Shown: in pieces, positions 25,090 through 36,157 of the stretch
How positions within the stretch are numbered: the stretch's first letter is position 1
Layout of the letters: each line of letters starts with the position of its first letter
NCBI GenBank assembly: GCA_027924645.1
Contig: BSBN01000829.1
Coordinates: forward strand, 4,836,001-4,900,000
Length of the DNA: 64,000 nt
Direction: 5' to 3'
Source: Cunninghamia lanceolata
Taxonomy: Eukaryota > Streptophyta > Pinopsida > Cupressales > Cupressaceae
Notes under the pieces: generated by a model
Databases searched by the model: none
The model's input: the letters and a program-made list of their open reading frames with translations, nothing else
Told to the model about the DNA's origin: nothing
Translations under genes and position numbers: made by a program

Positions 25090-25248
25090 AGAATATTCTA
25101 GAAGGAAAGTTGTACTCCACTAAATGGTTGCCAGTTGGTAACCTGTGCCATGTATTTTGTCCATTGACCAAGTCAATGCAATATAAACCATTGATTATCA
25201 TGTGTATCCTGATCATAGGATCTTTTATAACTGCATCCCCTCCTTATT

Positions 25249-25257
25249 CTATAAAAG
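25249..25257 (+). promoter_or_regulatory. TATA box of the left long terminal repeat of D
   Basis: CTATAAAAGG-type box in 'ccttattctATAAAAGGagg', conserved at 49393-49403 in the right copy. It lies downstream of the U3 ORF and about 1050 bp before the repeat's end, where the R start of an LTR would be expected. Confidence 0.55.
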
Positions 25258-26300
25258 GAGGTGGATTGCACCTTGTATGATTATTAAGAGCTTAATTGAG
25301 ATAGGACTGTTGAATGTCATGTTACTTTCTTAAGACCAATTGTAAATATGTTCACATTTTGAATACTGAATGCAATAGAGATACAGATTACAACTACATT
25401 GTAAATCCTGAGTAATCTTCTGGATGTCATCTTGACTTGTTCCTATTATGTACTGCATCACTTGGAGTGCATATCGACTAGTTCTTGTTGTTGATTTCCA
25501 ATTCCTTTGAAGATTAGAACCAACTATGTGAAGTTGTGGAATGTCTTGGCATAGCATGGTTTAGTTTTCATGTCTATTTCATGAAGTATTAAATTACACA
25601 TATACAACAATGGTTGAAACTCATTCATTTCAATAAATTTAGAAAGTTTTAGGTCAAATTTCTTTATTTTCATTAAATCATCATCATAACTACCAATACA
25701 TAGATAATGGAAAGAAGAACATAAAATATGCATATATCCATATACATATGAAAATCTATAACATATTTTGGACAAAGTGCACCTAAAATAGTAAATATCA
25801 CGTAGAGAAATCACTATTAATGTTAAAGACATATAAATATCAGCTTAAAGGCATGATGTCTACACAAATCTGTACTGCCTAAGCCAAATAAAGAAAGATT
25901 AGTTCAATTCCATGCAAATGGAGATAGTTTTAGAAGAACTAATCAAAATTATCAAGTTCACCATAAATGACACTAAATTAGAAGAATTGATAAAACTTAA
26001 ACACAAACATCTGCATGATCAAATTAAATATGGTAGGATTTAACCTCATTTGCTGAGAATTCATAGAAAGTAGGAGAAACATAGCATATCTGGATGCAAA
26101 TCACTTCAAAATAGAAACATAAGGCCCCTAATGGAAAATAAAAATTTGCATCAAACTAATTGAGAGACTATCAGAAGGTCAAGACCTAACTAATAGAGCC
26201 TTGGAGTTATCAATTCATCCTAAATCGATCATACTTTTAAAGATGATAAAGGTTTGTTTTGTGAATTCTTTATCTATGTTATTATGACTAACATCATGAT

Positions 26301-26694
26301 AACTATAAATTAGCACTGAAGGAGGGCCAAGGCATTCTAACTTGAAGATTGGTTGTATGGATATCATTTCTCATGCTCAAGTGAGGTGATATTTTCAAAT
26401 TTCATAAGATTAGATTAAATATTGATTATTTGTGCAAGTTTTTCATCTGTCACGGGTCATTTGAATGATCTGATTGCAAATATTCTGTCCTTATGGTCAG
26501 TTGTCCTAATCTTTACAACTAGTTATTTGAATTTCCATAATTTGAGTCAATATTTGCAACTTCTACAAATATAGTGCAAATATCTTGTCATTCTGGACAT
26601 CTATTCATAAATATCTACTCCTTAGTATATTTTACCCTGATCTTTGCAAAGGTTCGTTCATATTCTCCATGTCTGGTCATAAGTTGTGAAGCCC
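26301..26694 (+). other. Leader of element D between 5' repeat and gag
   Basis: About 390 bp with no coding signal, of the length expected for a retrotransposon leader. I looked for a tRNA-complementary primer site at the 5' edge ('aactataaattagcactg') and found none that begins TGG. Confidence 0.4.
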
Positions 26695-28748
26695 TAGCTC
26701 ACCGACCTAATACTAGGTCGAGATCCACTAGATCCTTGGAAGAATTATCAATCTTTGGACTCAGACCCCAAACAATTAATTCTATTTCAAGTTCACCAAT
26801 ATCTCTGATGATACCTACTACAACCCCTCTAGTATCTCCAATAATACCAGTGGTAGTACCTCAGATACCTCCTACAATGTCATACTTCACAGTTGAGTCA
26901 CCACTTACCTTTACTACTTATCATCCTCTCCCTAAAAAACCAAACAAGATCTATCTGAAGTATCACCCTTATCAGGATGTTGATGATCACATCAAAACAT
27001 ATAAAGAAGCTTGATTTAGGGCAAGGATAGAACATCATGATGCTATGTGTAGTTTGTTTCCATACTCACTAGGTGAAGATGCATATATCTAGTACATTAT
27101 CCTTCCTCAGTCTTCTATAGCTTCCTGGGATGCTTTAGAGAAATCCTTTAAAGGTATATTCAATATACATATTGATCCTACCATGATGAATCATCTTTTT
27201 TCTACAATTAAAAGAGTAGAAGGAGAGTTAATTTCCAACTTTAATGCTAGGTTTCAAAAGATGTACTCCAAATTAACTGATCCATACAACGCAGGTGATG
27301 AGGCTGCTAGATTGATTTATTATTAAGACTTAGATCCTTTGACATCCATGTTCATTAGGAGAGCACATCCTACTGTCACAACATTAGCAAGTACTTTTGA
27401 GGAAGCTATCAAAGTCAATCAATAGTTAATACCAGGGACAACACCTAACTTTGAGTATCCTGCATACCCTGTTCAACCACAAACCAATGGAGTTTCGATG
27501 CCTCCTACTGTAATGCCTAGTCCATTGCAAGTGCCTCCACATAGCATCATACCTCCTCCAAATGGAAATGGCTATATGATACCTCATCCTGGATATGCAC
27601 CCCAGGATGCTACACAAAACAATAACAATGGTAGTTCATTCTTCTAGCCTCAACAAGATAATGTAGTTGCCAAAGTGCAGGAACAAAAGGATGATATCAA
27701 AGATATATTTGCACAACTGAGAAAATTAACCACTGAGATCACACACATGAGAAGTCAAAACTTTTGTTCTTAGTCAAATCAAAACAGAGGATATGGAAAC
27801 AACAATGAGAGGTCTAAATATCCTGATAGGGGATACAATAATGATAGAAATTTCAACAACAATAATAACAATACCCCTAAGCTACCTAGAGTATGGAACA
27901 CCTGACCTAGCAATGGTTCATTACCTTCACCATTAGACAACCAACCTCATGTTGAACCTAAGTAGACAACTAGAGTCAATTTAGTACAAGCCACACTCAC
28001 AACATGGTGCAGGATGCATAATACCAATACACATGCTGAGCTTGATTGTCCTCAATTTAAAATAGCAGCTAACATATTCCAAGTTGAAGAGTCAAATACT
28101 GTAGGAGATCCACCTTTTCCGAAATGTAATGAAATCATTCTCCTAGGATATGAGTTAGCATTAGTACTTGAAAGTTCTAACAATTGCCAACATCATTAGG
28201 TGATTTCAACACATGAGAACTATACCTTGGCTTGTGAGGAATTTGCCCTAGCATTTGAAATGAACTATGTGTTCCCTTTTGAGGATGAAAATGAACCTGA
28301 ACAAGAAGCTGAAGAAGTCCATGCTTACCAACAGCAATATCAGGGTAGACATAATTATAACCTGAGTAATCTTAACCATCCTACTAGTCCATTGACCACA
28401 TCTATTCCTCCAAACAACTTTAATACACTTCTTGATCCCAAGGCTAGTAATAACCCTGGACCAACTAAGGTGAACACATAATATTTCACACCACAAACGA
28501 CAGTAGAAAAAGCCATAGGCCCATTATCACAATTAGACAAATTATTCACCTACTTGGCTAAAGAGATGAAGAAGATAAAGATCAACTTGTCTTTGTCAGA
28601 ATTGCTGAAAACCCCAGCCATCAAGAAAGCTTTCTTGAAATCATTAGATGAACCTACATCCAAAGAAAAAAATTCAGGTCATAACCCTAACCATATCATG
28701 ACTAGAGATCCTACACCTAAAGACAATACTGCTAAACCAAAAGTGTAA
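26695..28748 (+). pseudogene. gag: Gag of element D (broken)
   Basis: The conserved text begins near 26695 ('AHRPNTRSRSTRSLEEL'); the ATG appears changed to CTA. In one frame with many stops it shows a Pro-rich N-terminus, a gag core ('YLKYHPYQDVDDHIKTYKEA', 'PQSSIASWDALEKSFKG', 'VEGELISNFNARFQKMY'), an Asn/Gln-rich stretch (27600-27900), and a Cys/His motif 'WCRMHNTNTHAELDCPQF' near 28005 in the place of the zinc knuckle. The C-terminal part (28200-28748) is acidic, then Lys-rich ('LAKEMKKIKINLSLSELLKT'). At least ten stops replace Gln, Arg or Trp codons, for example TAG in 'DAYI.YIILPQ', 'SSF.PQQDN' and 'PK.TTRVN'. Confidence 0.8.
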
Positions 28749-28763
28749 GCCAACATTCATGCA

Positions 28764-29064
28764 GTCGATACATCACAGATGCCATTATATAGGGATAGAC
28801 CTAAATCACCTCCTTTCTTGCTCACATTAACGATATTTGGTAAGAATTTATATAATTGTCTGCTGGATTCAGGTGCCTCAACCAATGTGATACCATTATC
28901 TATATGCAATGCACTAGGTCTACATCCTGCCAAGTCAATGGAGAAAGTGACACAATTAGACAAATCAAAAGTAAGTGTAGTAGGAGAATTAACTCACATA
29001 CACATGTAGCTTGCATTCGACCCCAAAGTACAATACTACATAGATATCCAAATAATGGACATAT
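28764..29064 (+). pseudogene. Aspartic protease of element D, first part
   Basis: 'LYRDRPKSPPFLLTLTIFGK' leads to the intact active-site box 'LLDSGASTNVIPLS' with Asp at 28866. This is the retropepsin that cleaves the polyprotein. The frame continues past a TAG near 29008 to 'YYIDIQIMDI' at 29059, where copia element E is inserted (CATAT at 29060-29064). The protein resumes at 37652 in 'YGMFLSRDW'. Confidence 0.85.
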
Positions 29065-30539
29065 TATTGAAATACACAAGACAACTGAGAAGGGGGTGAA
29101 TTAGTTGTCTCAAAAACATTGACTACTTATGAATATCAACACATCCAATGTTTGATCACTATTATTAAGATTTAACGATGAAAGCATGAAATAAGAAGCC
29201 CAACACAATAACACATTCAGCACATGAGACATCAGAGTTTTTATGTGGAAAACCCTATAAGGGAAAAACCACTGTGGGGTTAGTGCACATAAATAAATAT
29301 GTTATAACAATACAAAAAAATAGAGACTTACTACCCTAAATGCTCACTGCAAATGTTGGGGCTCATTGCCAAGGAGTGGCTTATTGCCAAGGGTTGGTGA
29401 ATTGATTTGATAGCACCTACTCCATGCCTGAGTTCAGCTCCATTGAAGCAAAGTATAACTCCTCTGCTTTTCTCTTCTTACACCTTTTCACATATCTTCA
29501 CATTTTTGCACAAGGACATCTTTTTCACAACTTCATTTCATGTTTTTATACAATTCATCAACCTTGGAATGTGCATCAAGATCGGCATTACATTCATCAA
29601 CCATTGGAACAATCTCTAAGGTCGGCATTACAAACATACATAGAAATAGGTCTGGACCTAAAAAGAATTATCTAAGGAAAAGATGTATGTGGATCATGTT
29701 ATGCATTAGCTAAGACTCAAGTGCAATCTTCCACACCACAACATGCTTCCACAATCTTCAATGCATCTCTGCAAGTAGTGAAAATAACCAGGTTGGCCAA
29801 GACTAGTGTTAACACTAAGTCTTCTAAGAACAATCTTCATCCATGATCCAAATTTCTCTTTGCGAACTAGTCCAAAGGTAGGAAGAAGGTCATGAGACAT
29901 CCACAAGCACATTGTAATCACCAAGAACTTCTACACAATCTCTAAACACTTTATCCATAAGATTCTTCAATCAGGAACACTTGACCATATCTGTTATCCA
30001 CTGTCATATAGAAAGGATCGCTTGAGGACCACCAAATAATGAGGCATTGGAGTTGAAGGTACTTATCATCATTACAAACTATATACCAGAACCATAGACT
30101 AATATACTTAAATGCAGAGGAATGCAGAGTATAATACATTCTCCCTGTCAACACCAAATATATAGAAAAAACAATTTTCACTCTGGTGAACATAACTCAC
30201 TCAAATATTCATACCGCAGGCTCAAACTTGGAACATAGAAACTTAAGACATGTCTCTAACTAACTTTGAATCCATAGATAAATATATTCATTCTACAAGA
30301 AATGCAGAGCAATCTACTAGACTATTCTATTGTAAACAAAGATACTCTTCAATACACTATTTCCACTGGAGGGGCAAATTTTCTCAAAAGCACTTGGAAA
30401 TTCAGTATTAGGAATACTTATTCATTATCTTCAACACTTATATAAGCCAATGCAAAGCATCTAACTCATTACAAGAAAGCATCAAAATAAGAGCACAATT
30501 GACACAATGACAACACATGTTAGACACATACTTGCAACA
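29065..30539 (-). mobile_element. 3' LTR of element E (left), 1475 bp
   Basis: Plus-strand reading TATTGAAATACACAAG (TG decayed to TA) to CTTGCAACA. It aligns throughout with 36158-37646. The open frames in it (29407-29675, 29706-30193) have counterparts in the other LTR and no protein signature. Confidence 0.88.
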
Positions 30540-30540
30540 A

Positions 30541-30551
30541 TCTCCCCCTTT
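30541..30551 (-). other. Polypurine tract of element E
   Basis: Plus strand TCTCCCCCTTT, i.e. AAAGGGGGAGA on the minus strand, directly before the 3' LTR start. Two further C-rich runs (30609, 30640) lie nearby. Confidence 0.75.
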
Positions 30552-30880
30552 ATCATTGATGGCAATATATGATGTGAAAAACTCTAAATATTATTAGTAC
30601 AAGATCCTCCCCCTTTCTTTTTACACATCTGCTCTCTTTCTCCCCCTGAGTTTTTCACATGATTTCTCTCCCACTTTGACATCAATGGTAAAGGGCACAT
30701 ACTTGCACTCTGTTGCTCTGATCAAACTTAAACTGTTCTTTCATCAACACTATAACACTTATTGCTTTTAATCAAGAACTCATGTTAGTAACATCTACCT
30801 ACTCCCCCTAAGAGGTAGCTATAAAGACATCAATCCAGATCAAAAAATGAGGCTTTGGGCACCACTCGACTGATGCATTC

Positions 30881-31766
30881 CTATGCATCATAGTTCAGAG
30901 CAGGAGGGGTAATAACACCTAACTTTTTTCTAAGATACTCAAAGGTTTCCTTAGGCAAAGGCTTAGTGAAAATATTTGTAATCTAATCCTTCATGGACAC
31001 ATATTCCATCTTTACTTCATTCTCTGTCACCTTTTCTCTCAAAAAGTGATATCTTATTGATATATGCTTTGTTCTTGAGTGCATCACTAGATTCTTTGAA
31101 ATGTTTATAGTAGTTGTATTGTCACAAAAGATTGCAGTTGGATCTTCACACACAACTCTTATGTCCTTCAGAGTCTACTTCATCCATAACACTTAAATGC
31201 AACAACATGCTGCTACAACGTACTCTGCTTCTATAGTAGACAAGGAGATTGAATCTTGCTTCTTGCTCAGCCATGAAACCAATCTATTACCCAAGAAGAA
31301 AGCACCTCCACTTGTACTTTTTCTGTCATCAACATCTCTAGCCCAATATGTATCTATATAAGCATCGAGAGTTAAATCATTATCCTTTGGACCTCCACTT
31401 GTACTTTTTCTGTCAACATCTCCGGCCCAATCTGTATCTATATAAGCACTGAGAGTTAAATCATTATCCTTTGGATACCATAAGCCATGATCTGATGTGC
31501 CTTTCAAATACCTCAAGATTCTCTTGACTTCCATCACATGTGACTCTCTAGGATATTCTTGAAATCTTGCCACAAGACATACTGCATGCATTATATCTGG
31601 TCTGATTTGAGTTAGATAAAGTAATCCTCCAATGATAGATTTGTACCTTTTCTAATCAGTCTTAAGTAATTCATCAATTTTTCTCAATTTGCAGTCAGTC
31701 ACAATGGGAGTATATATTGGTTTGGAGTCCTCCATCCCAAACTTCTTCAACAACTCTTTCACATAC
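30881..31766 (-). pseudogene. pol: RNase H end of Copia polyprotein of E, with internal duplication
   Basis: Resumes after the small DNA insert with 'KYVKELLKKFGMEDSKP', a TAG near 31653, then 'VKRILRYLKGTSDHGLWYP', 'STSGGAFFLGN', 'SWLSKKQDSISLST' and 'EAEYV', the RNase H core that degrades the RNA template, ending at TAG 30881 after 'FEYLRKKLGV'. An in-frame tandem duplication (31305-31391 and 31392-31475) repeats the 'PKDNDLTL...DRKSTSGG' segment, so one catalytic-domain segment occurs twice. Some stops are seen in the last 250 bases (for example TAG near 30985). Confidence 0.85.
31305..31475. repeat. In-frame tandem duplication in RNase H of E (87 + 84 bp)
   Basis: Both units begin 'cctccacttgtactttttct' and end 'cattatcctttgga'. 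The second lacks three bases, so both keep the reading frame. Confidence 0.88.
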
Positions 31767-31770
31767 TTAG

Positions 31771-32810
31771 GGGTGAGTGCAAGAAGTTGGGTCCACTTTT
31801 TAGCCAAAAAGTGGAAGTGTTTTCCCTGATTTTTAGAATTTGTTGCATTTGACCTAAGCATTTGAGGCACTTAAAGATTGAATCTTAAAAAAATATGAAA
31901 TGTAGTACTCAGATTCTAGTTTCCAAATATGTAATTTATTTTAATACCCAGATGATACAAATTGATTTTCAATAGGCATTTCTAAAAACCACTGTTTAAA
32001 AGTCACTTTTTTACTATACCATGCACGTGTACGACCAACATAATTTGACCTAAATAAAAGTATTTTTCTAAACCATTTGGGGAAAGATGTGTAGTACATT
32101 GAAGTTTGATGAGGATATTTTTTTATAATTTTTTTCCAAATAATTTTTTTGTATTAATTTTTTATTGGCCCTAATTGCTATTTTCAAAAACCCTCATGTA
32201 CGGCCAACATAATTTGAGAAAAACTAATCATAAAATGATTTTTGTTTTATTGTGTAAAGAATGATGTGTAGATTGATGACATATATATGTTTTTTCAAAA
32301 AACTTAAAAAATTAAAAGTTATTAAAAAAATACAAACACCTGTCATTTCAAGTTTTTGGACTAGTTTGTTCATAAATTAAATAACAAATAGAAAAACAAG
32401 TCCAATAAAAAAAATTACATATTTGAAAACTAGACACTGTCATCTGTAATGGGTTTTAATTTCATAAAAAAATTTAGAAAAAATGTTGTCAGCCATATAG
32501 GTAAACTTAGTCTTTTCTCTTGTTCTGTACTTAGAAAAAAACTTGCAGGTCCAAGGCAAGGGGTTGGCTTACCATGCCTTTCCCAAGGCTAAGCTTTTAG
32601 GAATGGGTACCCATTTTAAAATGGGTACCTATTCCTTTTATATGGGAAAAAAAAGCGCAGAGGATTTTTTTAAAAATTCAAATATCTTTATATAAATGGG
32701 TACCCATTCCTAAATGTGTACCCATTTAGGATTGGGCACCCATTTCTGTTAGGATTTTTTTTTTGCCTGCGACTTCCCCTCTATGTGGACCCAACATCTT
32801 GCACTTACCT
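31771..32810. mobile_element. 1040-bp terminal-inverted-repeat DNA element in E
   Basis: Left end GGGTGAGTGCAAGAAGTTGG and the inverted right end AGGTAAGTGCAAGATGTTGG continue to match through GTCCAC, giving 26-bp terminal inverted repeats with four mismatches. TTAG flanks both sides (31767-31770 and 32811-32814). Removing it rejoins the Copia frame 'KGIFISQSK' to 'KYVKELL'. There is no ORF, so it is non-autonomous (MITE-like). A TTA/TTAG duplication suggests PIF/Harbinger, but the family is not certain. A cluster of five near-palindromic ATGGGTACCCAT words lies at 32602-32745, and a ~190-bp diverged duplication starting 'gtacg(a/g)ccaacataattt' at about 32029 and 32199. Confidence 0.8.
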
Positions 32811-32814
32811 TTAG

Positions 32815-33580
32815 ACTGAGAAATGAAGATTCCTTTATCTGATTGAGTAATTTATGGAGCTAAAAATAAATTCATTTCACCAAAAATAGACATCTCAAAA
32901 TCATTTTGCATTTCTCCTAAAAACTTTATGCACATACCTTCATTTCCTCCAAAGATAATGTCATCAACAAAGACTACAACAATTAGGATTTCATTATCAT
33001 TGATTTTGAAATAGAGATTGCTGTCAGTAGTGCCTTTATTGAACCCTAATTGCAACAAATACTTCTCTAACCTTGCATACCAGGCTCTGGGGGCTTGCTT
33101 CAGTCCATACAAGCCCTTCTTCAATCTATACACCATGTTATCTTGGTTTGATAATTGGAGTCCTTTTAGATGTTCAATGTAGATCTCTTCTTCCAACTCA
33201 TCATTTAAGAATGCAGACTTGACATCCATCTGATACACTTTGAAATCTTTGAATGCTACAAATGCCAAAAACATTCTTATTGCTTCAATGCTTGCCATAG
33301 GAGCAAAGGTCTCCTCAAAATCTATCCCTTCAACCTGAGAATATCCTTTGCATGCCAATCTTACCTCGTTCCTTATTACATCTCCATTCTCATTCATCTT
33401 GTTTCTTAAAACCCATTTGGTGCCAACCACATTCTTGTTAGTAGGTCTAGGAACTAGTTCCCAAGTTTGATTTTTCTCTATCTGCATCAATTCTTCTTCT
33501 ATAGACTTTACCCAGTTTTCATCATTGCAATCTTCACTAACATTTTTAGGTTCAACTTTTGAAAGAAAATAGTAATTCAC
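32815..33580 (-). pseudogene. pol: Reverse transcriptase of Copia element E
   Basis: Minus-strand frame beginning 'MNYYFLSKVEPKNVSED', with the RT landmarks 'SIEEELMQIEKNQTWELV', 'GTKWVLRNKMNENGDV', 'YSQVEGIDFEETFAP', 'MDVKSAFLNDELEEEIYIE', 'YGLKQAPRAWYARLE' and the catalytic box 'VVFVDDIIFGG' (about 32960-32975). A TAA near 32850 ends the open frame just before 'ITQSDKGIFISQS', where the DNA element is inserted. The catalytic residues look intact. Confidence 0.92.
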
Positions 33581-33700
33581 TTGTTCTTCTGCAGCTCTTT
33601 TCCTTGTCAGTACTCCTTTGTTTTTGTCACCTATAATCTAATCTTTAGAATGATTAATCCTTATATACCTAGGAATTTTAGCAATACTTTCTAGAGCCTT

Positions 33701-34690
33701 TTATTCTTCATCTTGACCGTCTTCTTGTTCAACTTTTTCTTTAGTCACTATAGCTAAAGGTTCATCTGATTCATAGCCACTCAGATCTGACATTCTTTCC
33801 TTTTCTTCATCAACCTTCACATTAGCACTTTCAATGATCTTTTTCAGTCTCTTGTTATAGCATCGATAGGCCTTACTCTTAGTAGAGTAACTAAGGAAGA
33901 TTCCTTCATCACACATAGCATCAAACTTGCCTAGTTCTTCTTCTCTTCTAATATAACATTTGCTACCAAAAATATTGAAATACATTACTGTAGGAACTCT
34001 TCCATACCATAATTCATAAGGAGTTTTAGAGATTTTACCTTTGACTTGAACTTTATTTAGGATGTACACAACAATATGTATGGCTTCTCTCAAGTATACT
34101 TCTGGTAGTTCAACTTCCTTTAACATAGTCCTAGCAGCCTCTTGAACCATCATGTTCTTTCTTTCAACAAATCCATTATGTTGAGGAGTCCTAGGTGTAG
34201 ACAACTATCTCTTTATCCTTTGTTCTTCATAGAAAATATTGAATTCTTTTGATGTGAACTCACCTCCTCTATCAAACCTTAAGCATTTGATCCTCAACTC
34301 TAACTCTTTCTCAACCATTGCCTTGAAAGCTTTGAGCTTGTCTAGGGCTTCAGATTTTTCTTTTAGAAAAGTGACCCAAGCCATTCTAGAATAATCATAT
34401 ATAAGCAACATAAAATACATGTCACCTTGCAGACTTCTTGTTCTTGTGGGACCACACAAATCTATATGTACTAGCTCTAGCAATCTAGCAGAGAATTGTT
34501 CTTTGCTTTTGAAATTTGTTCTCATTTGTTTCCCAAATTGACACTCCTTGCAAATGGTGTTGGTAGGCTCCACAAGTTTAGGCAGATCTCTTATAGCTTG
34601 TGCAGAACTTATCTTCATCAAATTGTCAAAATTGATATGACACATCCTTCTATGTCACAACCAACTCTCATCAATCTGAGCCAACAAATA
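33701..34690 (-). pseudogene. pol: Integrase of Copia element E
   Basis: The zinc-binding part reads 'HRRMCHINFDNL' and 'CKECQFGKQ' (HHCC), preceded by a TGA replacing Trp near 34661. The catalytic triad is visible: 'VHIDLCGP', 'RFDRGGEF' and 'NGFVERKN'. A stop at 34202-34204 separates the two open frames (34645-34205 and 34204-33701). After 'GSKCYIRR' the C-terminal domain ends in an acidic Glu-rich tail ('EKVEQEDGQDEE'). Confidence 0.9.
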
Positions 34691-35345
34691 GTAATCATTA
34701 GTTTCATTCAAATGATAAACATTACCTCTAGTCTTCTTGCCAATAGCAATCACTATTTTAGAGCTCTCCATGATCTTGTATCCATTGTCCTTGAATCTCA
34801 GATCATAACTTTTGTCACACATTTGACCAACATCAAAAGATTGTGCTTTAAACACTTCACATACAAAATATCATCAGTGTTGTGCTTTCCATCGAAAGAA
34901 ATAGATCCTTTTCCACAAGTGTTACCAATTGTATCATCTCCAAATGTAACTAGTCCTCCATCATACTTTTCCAAGCTTACAAACTTACTTTTATCACGAG
35001 TCATGTTATGTGAGCATCCACTACCAATAACCCATTCATCCTTATCTTTCTCAGCCTGAATAGCCAAAGCACTTTCTTCCACTAGTTTTTCTCCCTTCAC
35101 ACAACTAGCAGGATTAGTAGACACAGGTTCTTCTTTAATTGCAATAAACAAGCATTCATTTACAATAGTACTAGAATCATCAGACTCATCATCTGTTACA
35201 CCTTCATCATCAAGATCTCTAACATAATAGCATTTCTTTGGGACCCTAGGTCTATATTCAAATCTCTTTCTATTCCTTTCAATTCTCTCTAGACACCTAG
35301 AAGCATAGTGACCAGCCTTACAACATGTAAAGCATTTGATTTAGG
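34691..35345 (-). pseudogene. Gag zinc knuckle and protease of Copia element E
   Basis: An intact CCHC knuckle 'CFTCCKAGHYASRC' lies at about 35297-35340, in a frame shifted from the gag core. Downstream, 'EWVIGSGCSHNMT' near 35015 is the aspartic protease active site, with the usual DSG changed to GSG, a loss of the catalytic Asp. 'FGDDTIGNTCGKGSI' follows, then a stretch with stops that leads to integrase. Confidence 0.82.
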
Positions 35346-36099
35346 TAATTTGCCTTTGAAGTTACTGGAACCTCTTTGCAGTCTATCAACAAAGTTGGCT
35401 TCAATTTCATCAATATCATCATCAAGTTCCACCTTGTACTTCTCAGCTCTAGAGATCTTTTTTGAAGCGTTGGCTTTGAAGGCAGATTCAATCTTCGACA
35501 AAGCATCACCAAACTCTCTCATTTCAAAGGCTATAAGTTTTCCAAGAAACTAATCCTTAGTGATCTTTTTTATAGTCATTACTTCTTCAATTGCAGCTAC
35601 CTCGTGACTATAGGATTTAGGCAATGAACTAAGAATTTTCATCACGACTTCATTCTCATCAATAGTTCCTCCCATACCTTTAATTCCATTAACAATTTCA
35701 TCAACCTTTTGCATGTAGGTTGTTATGTTTTCATCTTCGCCCATCTTTAAACCCTCATATTTCACTTTCAGGCCTTGCAATTTGGTACTTTTCACAGATT
35801 CATCTCCTTCATACATATTTTTTATCTTTTCCTAGACTTCATGAACAAAATCTAGATCCATGACATTTACCAACTCAGTGTCAAACAAGGCACTTAACAA
35901 AGCATCTGTAGCTTTTATATTTAACTCATATTCTTTGATTTTGTCTTCAGTTATTAAACCATTCTAAGACATGGTATACTTTCTCTCTGATGCTTTCCAT
36001 ACTCTATAACCAAGACAAAGGAGATGGCTTTTCATTCACATACCTTCCATAAAGCATAATTATCCCATCAAACTGTGGAGCTTCCTTCTTGTAAGACAT
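35346..36099 (-). pseudogene. gag: Gag core of Copia element E
   Basis: Start ATG at 36099 ('MSYKKEAPQFDG'), shortly after the primer-binding site. The UBN2-type gag core includes 'ITTYMQKVDEIVNG', 'EVVMKILSSLPKSYSHEV' and 'EMREFGDALSKIESAF'. Stops interrupt it near 35964, 35835 and 35549. Basic and acidic linkers lead to the zinc knuckle. Confidence 0.85.
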
Positions 36100-36144
36100 C
36101 CTTGATCAACCTCAAGTTGTTAGGCTTACTTCTAAGGAACGTCA

Positions 36145-36155
36145 CTCTGATACCA
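36145..36155 (-). other. Primer-binding site of element E
   Basis: Plus strand CTCTGATACCA, complement TGGTATCAGAG, an exact match to the tRNA-Met type site, two bases from the LTR. Confidence 0.9.
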
Positions 36156-36157
36156 AT

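Larger units (their letters stand above)
19101..26300 (+). mobile_element. Left (5') long terminal repeat of element D, 7200 bp
   Basis: It begins TGCCCCATTTTGCC; homology with the right copy runs from TTACACAACATGCCCC to GACTAACATCATGAT and stops there abruptly on both sides. It contains a non-coding leader with many TGACATCA-type words (19101-20915), a decayed ORF of about 1390 codons (20916-25089), a TATA box at 25249-25257, and about 1 kb of R-U5-like sequence. If these copies are not LTRs they would be two separate insertions of one unknown 7.2-kb repeat. Confidence 0.6.

Noticed and set aside
19101..26300. The two 7.2-kb copies as independent insertions of an unrelated element
   Set aside because: Not excluded, but less likely: both are on the same strand, exactly flank one full Gypsy coding region, share the CAACA outer flanks and have an LTR-like promoter position.
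26301..26360. Primer-binding site for element D
   Set aside because: No TGG-starting tRNA complement is seen at the edge of the 7.2-kb repeat; I left it unassigned instead of forcing a match.
29407..30193. Open frames in the left LTR of element E
   Set aside because: Counterparts in the right LTR are disrupted differently and show no conserved protein.
34496..35059. Plus-strand open frame of 187 codons
   Set aside because: It is antisense to the Copia gag-protease-integrase of element E, whose domains are clear on the minus strand.
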